6,447 nt of DNA, taken from Bacteroidota bacterium (GTDB lineage: Bacteria > Bacteroidota > Bacteroidia > UKL13-3). The notes under the pieces were generated by a model. The model was not told the DNA's origin. It did not search any database and worked only from the letters and a program-made list of their open reading frames with translations. The position numbers and the translations under genes were made by a program. The DNA is taken from NCBI GenBank assembly GCA_947462865.1, contig CANHRW010000117.1, positions 1 through 6,447 on the forward strand, given 5' to 3'. Of the stretch, positions 1 to 5,124 are shown piece by piece. Numbering within the stretch: position 1 is the first letter of the stretch; each line of letters opens with the position of its first letter.

Positions 1-1223
1 GCACCACAATTACAAGGCTCAGCAATACCTACCATAATAGTTCCTACGCCAGGTTCAATGGTTTCAGAATTTCCAACATGTGCAAGCACAAATGTTTGCA
101 TGCCAGGCATGGCACTTTGTTTGAGAGTAACTTTACCCGAATTATCAACGGTACCAATATCAAAAATTGAAACACCAAATGAAGGAATTTCCCAAGTGAT
201 TGCTGGTGTTGGTGTAATTTCAATTAAGTTTCTGTTAGCCCTGTTTATTTTATAAACCTTTGCGTTGAACTGTTGCGACTCGCCAGCTGCTATGCTTGCA
301 TAAATAGGTTCTACAGCAACAATGGTGTCTGGATTAATTACAACTTCTGCCTGCCCAATCATTCCTTGAGCAATGGCTTGTACACTTACTGAACCAATCT
401 GATTTGCAGTAAACAAACCACTGGTACTGATACTGGCCAATTCAGATTCTAATACCTTCCATTGAATAGGCGTTGAAACCTCAACATTGTTTGAATTGTA
501 TGCTTTGGCAGTAAACTGAATGGTTTCGCCTCTAAACACATCTTTGATTGAAGGCGTTACGACAACCTTGGTTACAGGCAATGGAACTGCAGGTGCCCCT
601 ACTACCATTACAGGTACAATAATTTCTGGACTTCCGTTTAATCCCGATGCAGTTACTGTAATTTCACAATTTCCTACAGCATTGAAAGTAACTAAACCAC
701 TGCTTGAAACAGCTGCAATATTGGTTTTATCTGATGCATATGTATAATTAGGTGTTCCCATACCAAAATAAATTGGCTCTAGTTGTAAAGGACCATCATT
801 CAAACCCCAAATGATTGCTGATGGTGCAACTGCAAATACTGAAGGTGTGGCAATTACCAATGGCACTGTTGCGGTATAATTTTTACCCCCAACTGAAACC
901 GAGGCACTAACAGTAATTGCGCCTGTAGCACTTGTACTGATTGCACCATTGGCACTGATACTTGCTACTTTTTGATCGGATGTAGACCATGTTACACCTG
1001 TTGCAGGCGTTACTTCGCCATTTGAGTTCACAAGCACTGCAGAATAGTTTAAATTAGAACCGATAGCTAATGACTGAGCACCGTTTTCAATTAATAAAAC
1101 ATAAGCACCACCATTGGTTGTGCTTCCAGAATTATTGCTAGAGCTGGTATCGTCCTTTTTACATGAAAAAAACGACAAAGTGGTGAAAGAAAATAAAAAT
1201 AGAAGTTTGGTTAATTTGTTCAT
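1..1223 (-). CDS. Surface lipoprotein with tandem bacterial Ig-like (BIG2-type) domains, C-terminus cut by window edge
   Basis: The minus-strand frame is open from ATG at 1223-1221 to the left edge, 407 codons without a stop. Residues 1-20 are a lipoprotein signal peptide ending FFS before Cys21. After the cysteine comes KKDD, which fits the K-(D/E)2 surface-export signal of Bacteroidota lipoproteins, then a Ser/Asn/Gly linker to about residue 39. The rest reads as about four Ig-like repeats, roughly 40-125, 126-208, 215-297 and 300-400. The BIG2 pattern is clearest in repeats 1-3: WSTSD..VASIS..G at 79-93, IAAVSSSGLVTF at 169-180 and LASISTSGLFTA at 262-273, each followed by a G.(I/V)(T/S)V.A strand. 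Such proteins are outer-surface adhesins or scaffolds; this one has no catalytic motif in the visible part. The last residues, PCNCG at 403-407, suggest a different region beginning at the edge. Family call is confident, function is not. Two plus-strand open frames inside it (58-255, 520-747) are shadows. Confidence 0.88.
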   Translation of the reverse strand, partial: MNKLTKLLFLFSFTTLSFFSCKKDDTSSSNNSGSTTNGGAYVLLIENGAQSLAIGSNLNYSAVLVNSNGEVTPATGVTWSTSDQKVASISANGAISTSATGAITVSASVSVGGKNYTATVPLVIATPSVFAVAPSAIIWGLNDGPLQLEPIYFGMGTPNYTYASDKTNIAAVSSSGLVTFNAVGNCEITVTASGLNGSPEIIVPVMVVGAPAVPLPVTKVVVTPSIKDVFRGETIQFTAKAYNSNNVEVSTPIQWKVLESELASISTSGLFTANQIGSVSVQAIAQGMIGQAEVVINPDTIVAVEPIYASIAAGESQQFNAKVYKINRANRNLIEITPTPAITWEIPSFGVSIFDIGTVDNSGKVTLKQSAMPGMQTFVLAHVGNSETIEPGVGTIMVGIAEPCNCG

Positions 1224-1232
1224 TTTGGAAAT

Positions 1233-1256
1233 TTTTATAATTCCGCAATTATAAAA
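1233..1256. promoter_or_regulatory. Perfect 10-bp inverted repeat with 4-nt loop in the leader of the Ig-like lipoprotein
   Basis: TTTTATAATT (1233-1242), CCGC, then AATTATAAAA (1247-1256) form an exact inverted repeat. It ends 9 nt upstream of the minus-strand start at 1223. It could be an operator at the DNA level or a 5'-UTR hairpin in the lipoprotein mRNA. The stem is all A/T, so part of the match could come from base composition, but ten paired positions with a GC loop is longer than usual for chance. Which role applies cannot be decided from sequence. Confidence 0.45.
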
Positions 1257-1503
1257 TTATCCATCTATTTAATAAAATTTAAGGTGAAAAAATTAAAGAC
1301 TCAATTAATATTGATTATGGTTTAAAACTAATTATCAAAATATCCTAAAGATTGCACCATCACTTTCATCTATTATTTTAGAAATTTCTTTGAATTGAGC
1401 TTTGTTAAAAGCATTAAAACATACAAATTCATAACACAGCTTTAATTAAAATACTTAATAATTATAAAAATCTATTAGGCTTTTTTAATACAACTTTATA
1501 TCG

Positions 1504-1519
1504 TAATATTGCAATATTA
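1504..1519. promoter_or_regulatory. Candidate ArsR operator: perfect 16-bp palindrome before arsR
   Basis: TAATATTGCAATATTA is an exact palindrome centred between 1511 and 1512 and ends 6 nt before the arsR ATG at 1526. ArsR-family repressors are dimers that bind AT-rich dyads and control their own operon. The left half, TAATATTG (1504-1511), also matches five of the six fixed positions of the Bacteroidota -7 box TAnnTTTG, so a bound repressor would cover the promoter. A good -33 box is not visible; only a T-run at 1481-1486 lies at about the right distance. Seen: the palindrome and its place. Inferred: ArsR as its ligand. Confidence 0.65.
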
Positions 1520-1525
1520 AAATAT

Positions 1526-1858
1526 ATGGGCACCACTAAGTCTGATCATTTTTCAGTAAAACAAAACCAAATTGCAAACATTGCAAAAGCCATTGGCCAC
1601 CCAGCCAGGGTAGCTATATTGGACTACCTAACAAAGGTTGATTCATGCATTTGTAGTGACATTGTAAATGAATTGCCTTTGGCACAACCTACCATCTCAC
1701 AGCACCTAAAAGAATTAAAAACCGCAGGTTTGATCAAAGGCAATATAGAAGGCAATGCCATTTGTTATTGCATTGATGAAAAAGCCATCGAAAAAATTCA
1801 AGCCTATTTTACAAAATTGGCTGGCGCAATAGCCAACCCTAAAAATACCTGTTGTTAA
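1526..1858 (+). CDS. arsR: ArsR-family arsenite-responsive transcriptional repressor
   Basis: A 110-residue winged-helix repressor of the ArsR/SmtB family, usual in length. The dimer helix carries KAIGHPARVAILDYL at 21-35. The As(III) sensor is the Cys-x-Cys pair C41-I-C43, just before the helix-turn-helix. The recognition helix is AQPTISQHLKEL (53-64), and the wing follows at about 68-82 with a second C-Y-C (80-82). The protein ends in vicinal Cys109-Cys110, as in other Bacteroidota ArsR proteins. In the family, As(III) binding to the Cys pair releases the dimer from DNA and derepresses the operon. The ATG at 1526 fits the MG.TK beginning typical of these homologues. It has no Shine-Dalgarno sequence, only A/T-rich DNA and the palindrome. 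It is the first gene of the operon, with 15 nt to the DUF6428 gene. Confidence 0.95.
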   Translation: MGTTKSDHFSVKQNQIANIAKAIGHPARVAILDYLTKVDSCICSDIVNELPLAQPTISQHLKELKTAGLIKGNIEGNAICYCIDEKAIEKIQAYFTKLAGAIANPKNTCC

Positions 1859-1873
1859 TTTAAATACATACGC

Positions 1874-2347
1874 ATGAAACTGTCACAAGTAAAACTCATT
1901 TTACCAACGCTCAACGAGCTCAAATTTAAGCTAGAAGACGGCACAATTGTACCTGCTCATTTTCACATTACCGAAGTAGGTATGGTTAGCAAGCTTTTCA
2001 TAGATTGTGGAGGCACAATCAGAACAGAAAAAAGAGTAAATTTTCAGCTGTGGTCTGCTAATGATGTTGATCACCAGCTTATGCCCAATAAATTGTTACA
2101 AATTATTGAACTCTCAGAACAAAAATTGGGTATAGAAGACCAAGAAATTGAGGTGGAATACCAATCTGCTACAATTGGCAAGTATGCGTTGGCTTTTGAT
2201 GGCAGCTACTTTTTACTTCAAAACACACAAACAGCATGTTTGGCTGAAGACCAATGTGGCATACCGCCTCAAAAACAAAAAATAAATTTAGCAGAAATCA
2301 ATCAAGCACCTGCTGCATGTTGCACGCCTGGTTCTAACTGTTGTTAA
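1874..2347 (+). CDS. DUF6428 family protein of the ars operon, cysteine-rich tail
   Basis: The 157-residue protein matches from memory the DUF6428 family, which commonly sits between arsR and arsC in Bacteroidota; its biochemical role is not known to me. The body contains HFHITEVG (29-36), FIDCGGTIR (42-50) and VNFQLW (55-60). The EYQSATIGKY segment (95-104) is followed by a C-terminal cysteine-rich section. Cysteines lie at 45, 122, 128, 149, 150, 156 and 157, and the protein ends SNCC, echoing the NTCC end of ArsR. The two histidines and the cysteines suggest metal or metalloid binding, which is inference. There is no signal peptide or membrane segment, so it is probably cytoplasmic. The stop is followed after 3 nt by the small ORF at 2351, so it is surely cotranscribed with arsR and arsC. 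Confidence 0.88.
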   Translation: MKLSQVKLILPTLNELKFKLEDGTIVPAHFHITEVGMVSKLFIDCGGTIRTEKRVNFQLWSANDVDHQLMPNKLLQIIELSEQKLGIEDQEIEVEYQSATIGKYALAFDGSYFLLQNTQTACLAEDQCGIPPQKQKINLAEINQAPAACCTPGSNCC

Positions 2348-2350
2348 ATT

Positions 2351-2476
2351 ATGAAAGCATTTATCATCAAATACAAAAAGCCCATCATCATTACCATATC
2401 GGTGATTGCACTTCAAATTTGGTTTGGGTTTGATCCTAAATTTAGTATCATCAATATCATTTGGTTATTTGTTTAA
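2351..2476 (+). CDS. Small single-pass membrane protein (41 aa) inside the ars operon
   Basis: An ATG-started frame of 41 codons fills the space between the DUF6428 gene and arsC almost exactly: 3 nt separate it from each neighbour. The product begins MKAFIIKYKKP, a positively charged N-terminus. It continues with a hydrophobic stretch at about 12-26 (IIITISVIALQIWF) and a second hydrophobic run to the C-terminus (about 32-41, ending WLFV). This fits one or two short membrane segments with the charged end in the cytoplasm. Tight packing, an ATG, no other use for 130 nt of operon and a sensible membrane profile argue that it is translated. I do not recognise a family. A role beside arsenic detoxification is inferred only from position. 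It is short enough to be skipped by length-limited gene callers. Confidence 0.68.
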   Translation: MKAFIIKYKKPIIITISVIALQIWFGFDPKFSIINIIWLFV

Positions 2477-2479
2477 AAC

Positions 2480-2902
2480 ATGGAAAAAAAGAACATATTG
2501 GTACTTTGCACTGGGAATAGTTGCAGGAGCCAAATTGCAGAGGCCTATTTAAGATATTTTGCAAAAGACAAAGCCCATATTTTCAGTGCAGGTATAGAAA
2601 CTCACGGTGTAAACCCAAGGGCTATTGCCACCATGTTAGAAGATGGTATAGACATCTCTCATCATACTTCCAACAATGTGAATGAATACATGCACATTCC
2701 ATTTGATTTTGTAATTACTGTTTGTGACAATGCCAACGAACACTGCCCTTATTTCCCAAGTCTGGGCCAAAAATTTCATTACAATTTTCCTGACCCTGCC
2801 AAAGCCATTGGTACCGAAGCAGAAATTGCTGCACAATTCAAGGCTGTTCGCGAACAAATCAAAGAATACTGCAAAAATTTTGTAAAGACCCAATTGCATT
2901 AA
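2480..2902 (+). CDS. arsC: Arsenate reductase, thioredoxin-coupled, low-molecular-weight phosphatase fold
   Basis: This cytoplasmic enzyme reduces arsenate As(V) to arsenite As(III). The 140-residue protein has the P-loop CTGNSCRS at 10-17 (C-x5-R, nucleophile Cys10, Arg16). It also has the cysteines used in the disulfide cascade, Cys82 in VITVCD and Cys89 in EHCP, and the general acid Asp105 in FPDP (103-106). Positions 10, 82, 89 and 105 coincide with those of the well-studied Staphylococcus pI258 ArsC. That places it in the thioredoxin-coupled class rather than the glutaredoxin class or the plain tyrosine phosphatases. It starts 3 nt after the small ORF and is the last gene of the operon. 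The usual next gene, an ACR3 or ArsB arsenite pump, does not follow within this window. Confidence 0.94.
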   Translation: MEKKNILVLCTGNSCRSQIAEAYLRYFAKDKAHIFSAGIETHGVNPRAIATMLEDGIDISHHTSNNVNEYMHIPFDFVITVCDNANEHCPYFPSLGQKFHYNFPDPAKAIGTEAEIAAQFKAVREQIKEYCKNFVKTQLH

Positions 2903-2936
2903 ATAGCAAAAAATAGACGGATTGAAATAGGCGTTG

Positions 2937-2960
2937 ATTTCTTAAATTAATTTTAGAAAT
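2937..2960. promoter_or_regulatory. 24-bp near-perfect palindrome between arsC and the collar-like gene
   Basis: ATTTCT-T-AAATT (2937-2948) and AATTT-T-AGAAAT (2949-2960) are inverted copies with one T/T mismatch in each arm. The element lies 34 nt after arsC and 22 nt before the ATG at 2983. It is followed by CATATTTG (2969-2976), which fits five of six fixed bases of the -7 box TAnnTTTG. It could be an operator of the downstream gene or a weak bidirectional terminator. It has no GC stem and no clear T-run, so the operator reading is slightly better. Confidence 0.4.
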
Positions 2961-2982
2961 TATTGACTCATATTTGTATTGT

Positions 2983-3819
2983 ATGAAATCTATCTCAACC
3001 AATCGGTATTTGAAATGCATTATTTGCTGTTTTTGTTGCTTGATCTATTTTCAATCTGCCGGACAGATTGGAATTGGCAACAATAACCCTAAAGCAACCT
3101 TAGATATCAGTGGTAATCCAAATTCCGTAAGTATTCCAGATGGCATAATTGCACCCAGAATAAACCGTGCAGATTTAATTGCTAAGGCAGCTTACACAAC
3201 AGCGCAAAAAGGTGCCATTGTATATATCACAGATTTGAGTGGTACAACCAATGCAGCAACCACAAGAATTACCGAAGTTGGTTATTATTATTTTGATGGG
3301 AACAAATGGTGTTCAATGAATAGTACTGGTTTTAGTTTTACTTACGGTGATATTAAAACCGGCGTACAAATTGCTGACCACAATGGCTGGGTAAAATTAG
3401 ATGGTAGGGCTACAAACACCTTAACCCAAAGCCAACAAATACAAGCTTCAGTACTAGGTATAGGTGCAAATTTGCCTAATGCTACCAATGCCGTGTTAAT
3501 TCAAAATGGCAATGCTTTGGGAAGTATTAGCGGAAGCAATGAACGAACTTTGGCACAAAACCAATTGCCCAATGTGAGTTTAAATTACAGTCGATTAAGT
3601 TCATATACTACAGATGGTATTGCCGGTTCATCATCTGGTACTTTTGGCACAACAGGCACCACGAGTGCATTAATTGGTTGGAGTGGTAATGGGCGAATAA
3701 ATTTTACCAGTAACAACAACAATCAAACTTCATCTCTCAACGGAGCGGTAGCCCAACAAGTACTCGATATTACCCCCAAAAGCATGAGTGTAAATACTTT
3801 TATATTTTTAGGAGATTAA
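2983..3819 (+). CDS. Secreted protein with phage tail-collar-like C-terminal domain
   Basis: The product is 278 residues from the ATG at 2983. A TTG nine bases upstream in frame is possible, but the ATG gives a normal signal peptide. Residues 1 to about 27 are a Sec signal with an unusual cysteine-rich core (Cys at 12, 15, 16, 18, 19) ending FQSAGQ. The mature end, QIGIGNNNPKATLDISG (28-44), is the signature of a large group of exported Bacteroidota proteins. A YYYFDGNKW segment (101-109) follows. From about 121 the sequence resembles phage tail-collar domains: an HNGWVKLDGR motif at 133-142, NLPNATNAVL (163-172), LAQNQLPNVSL (190-200), a Gly/Ser/Thr-rich region, then LDITPKSMSVNTFIFLGD (261-278). 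The end is complete. Such domains trimerise in phage fibres; here the signal peptide and lack of phage genes point to a cell-surface or secreted fibre. Its role is unknown. Confidence 0.8.
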   Translation: MKSISTNRYLKCIICCFCCLIYFQSAGQIGIGNNNPKATLDISGNPNSVSIPDGIIAPRINRADLIAKAAYTTAQKGAIVYITDLSGTTNAATTRITEVGYYYFDGNKWCSMNSTGFSFTYGDIKTGVQIADHNGWVKLDGRATNTLTQSQQIQASVLGIGANLPNATNAVLIQNGNALGSISGSNERTLAQNQLPNVSLNYSRLSSYTTDGIAGSSSGTFGTTGTTSALIGWSGNGRINFTSNNNNQTSSLNGAVAQQVLDITPKSMSVNTFIFLGD

Positions 3820-3830
3820 CAAAAAACAAT

Positions 3831-4400
3831 ATGAAACATTTTAAAAAACTACCAAATTTTATTTTTCTAACAATGACTTCTTGTATCACTGTTTCACCTT
3901 TGATTAGAAATGAACAGTATATCAAAAATAATATTCAACAACTAGGAACTGAAATAGATAGTATTCAAATTAGTGACTTACTAACTGGAAGTTTGAAAAT
4001 AACCCCTCATTCAGATATTGATATATATGAAATTTCTGGGTTTGATTATCACAATCAAAAAGGAATTGTTATAGGAATTGGACTCAAAAAGGTTGTCAAC
4101 ATAACCAACAATGTTGTTTTATATAATTATGAAACGGAACACATCAAGCTGAATAAGGATGAATGTATGAAGATACTTACAACATACAATAAGTTGAAAG
4201 ATACCATCAAATTTAAAAAAATAAATTACAGGGAACAGTTTTCTGCAGATCTTAAAATCAACCAAAGTTTAAGTGTAAGCTATGAAGGTAAAAACGGATC
4301 CAATCAACCCTATTATATAAGTCTTTGGGTTAATGGGAAAAAAATGCTCATTCAATCTGACAACTTCATTCAAAGCCTGCAAACCTTTCTGTTGAATTAA
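3831..4400 (+). CDS. Predicted lipoprotein of unknown function
   Basis: A 189-residue product begins with a basic, hydrophobic signal (MKHFKKLPNFIFLTM) and a lipobox-like MTSC with Cys18, so it is probably lipidated. I recognise no family. The mature part looks mixed alpha/beta, with alternating polar and hydrophobic stretches such as KGIVIGIGLKKVVNI (77-91) and a C-terminal YYISLWVNGKKMLIQ (161-175). It contains no further cysteine motif apart from a single Cys112, and no membrane segment after the signal. It starts 11 nt after the collar-like gene with no promoter between, so the two are probably one transcript and may act together at the envelope. Its codon use is more A/T-rich than that of the ars genes, judged by eye. 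No Shine-Dalgarno sequence is present; the start is preceded by an A-rich stretch. Confidence 0.72.
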   Translation: MKHFKKLPNFIFLTMTSCITVSPLIRNEQYIKNNIQQLGTEIDSIQISDLLTGSLKITPHSDIDIYEISGFDYHNQKGIVIGIGLKKVVNITNNVVLYNYETEHIKLNKDECMKILTTYNKLKDTIKFKKINYREQFSADLKINQSLSVSYEGKNGSNQPYYISLWVNGKKMLIQSDNFIQSLQTFLLN

Positions 4401-4453
4401 TTTGGCAAGTGACATTTATTGTATAACTTGAATAATTAATATTACAAAAACCA

Positions 4454-4714
4454 ATGAAAATGAAACCCCAACATTTTCTTGCATTCATATTGAGTGCAGG
4501 ATTGCTATTATCTGCTTGTAGTTTGAATCTATTCAATGGCAGAAAACATCACTTAAATTTGGTAAGGTCTAACAAATCAGATTGTTATAACCTTAGTAAA
4601 AAAACTGAAAAACAGGTAATAGAAACTACAGAAAATATTTTTACCTCCACTGATTTGGTTTATACCAAGCCAAATACCACTCTATTAGAGCAATTGATTG
4701 AAAAAAAACATTAA
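4454..4714 (+). CDS. Lipoprotein signal and linker: 5' part of a frameshifted gene
   Basis: The frame codes for 86 residues. It has a textbook lipoprotein signal peptide with lipobox LSAC (Leu19 to Cys22), then a polar linker rich in Lys, Asn and Thr. It stops at TAA 4712-4714 directly after an A8 tract (4701-4708). The next frame continues without a usable start of its own as the membrane part described at 4708-5079. Adding one A would join them into a 208-residue protein, so this piece is most likely the front of that gene rather than a complete protein. If the stop is real, the cell would make a short lipoprotein of about 65 mature residues. An ATG two codons downstream (at 4460) is an alternative start. 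Confidence 0.65.
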   Translation: MKMKPQHFLAFILSAGLLLSACSLNLFNGRKHHLNLVRSNKSDCYNLSKKTEKQVIETTENIFTSTDLVYTKPNTTLLEQLIEKKH

Positions 4715-5079
4715 ATCAAGCAAAAAACAATACCAGTGTCAATGAGAAAAAAACAATTCAACATGCATCAAAATACCTAATTGTTAACCCTAAAAAAGAG
4801 CAGGGCTTATCTATCATTTTAACTAAAAACAACAAACTGAGACCTATTGCAAAATTTACGTTTATAACAGGAATCATCGGTTTTGTATTTGTATTTATTT
4901 GGCCGCTAACTATACTGGCGTTTCCAATTGGACTAATCGCAATTATTTCCGGAATAATTGCATTTTCAAAAATTAAAAATATCAGATCAGCTGATTTTAA
5001 ATATGCTTTTATTGGATTTATACTTGGTATGATCATTTGTACAGCTTGGATTGGATTTCTCATGATGTTATCTAAATAG
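4708..5079 (+). pseudogene. Displaced 3' part of the same gene: DUF4190-like membrane domain
   Basis: In the -1 frame relative to the 5' part, codons run open from the A8 tract to TAG at 5077-5079. There is no in-frame ATG before residue 193 of the joined protein, so this half cannot be translated well alone. In joined numbering, residues 86-128 continue the polar linker. Residues 129-172 hold PIAKFTFITGIIGFVF, then a Pro/Gly-rich hairpin and AIISGIIAFSKIK. Residues 184-205 form a further hydrophobic helix, FIGFILGMIICTAWIGF. This order (membrane helix, G-IAF-KIK, then G-ILG) is that of DUF4190-type membrane domains common in Bacteroidota. The function is unknown. The cause may be a real one-base deletion, a sequencing error in the A-run, or slippage; see findings. 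An antisense open frame at 4758-5093 is a shadow. Confidence 0.65.
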
Positions 5080-5112
5080 TAATAACCTAACATTATATAT
5101 GCCCCACTTCTT

Positions 5113-5120
5113 TATTTTTG
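5113..5120 (+). promoter_or_regulatory. Bacteroidota -7 box before the DUF1456 gene
   Basis: TATTTTTG matches all fixed bases of the Bacteroidota primary sigma -7 consensus TAnnTTTG. It ends 4 nt before the ATG at 5125, so transcription should begin at or within a few bases of the start codon, giving a leaderless or nearly leaderless mRNA. No TTTG or TTG -33 box stands at the expected spacing; the region about 5085-5095 is only A/T rich. The box also separates this gene from the frameshifted gene ending at 5079. Confidence 0.5.
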
Positions 5121-5124
5121 AACC

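Larger units (their letters stand above)
1224..1525. other. Divergent intergenic region between the lipoprotein gene and arsR
   Basis: These 302 bases separate two divergent genes and contain no convincing gene. They hold the 10-bp hairpin near the lipoprotein start (1233-1256) and the arsR operator candidate (1504-1519). The middle, about 1260-1500, is very A/T rich. A minus-strand stretch of 36 codons without a stop (1335-1445, no ATG) is the only coding-like piece and is too short to call. I saw no tRNA, terminator or repeat there. Confidence 0.6.

Noticed and set aside
58..747. Two plus-strand open frames (58-255 and 520-747)
   Set aside because: They lie antisense to the continuous 407-codon lipoprotein frame and their products look like no protein family.
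1335..1445. Minus-strand stretch of 36 open codons ending FKEISKIIDESDGAIFRIF
   Set aside because: It looks slightly protein-like, but it has no ATG, is preceded by an in-frame stop and is short enough for chance. It could be a gene remnant; a translated search would decide.
2636..2899. Minus-strand open frame antisense to arsC
   Set aside because: arsC on the plus strand has every catalytic residue at family positions; the antisense frame is a shadow.
2974..2982. TTG start three codons upstream of the collar-like gene
   Set aside because: The ATG at 2983 gives a normal signal peptide, and the TTG overlaps the candidate -7 box.
2983..3819. Prophage remnant suggested by the tail-collar-like domain
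   Set aside because: The protein has a Sec signal and the Bacteroidota export signature, and no other phage gene, integrase or attachment site is visible.
4406..4430. CAAGT...ACTTG inverted repeat as a terminator after the unknown lipoprotein
   Set aside because: Only 5 bp of stem with a 15-nt loop and no T-run.
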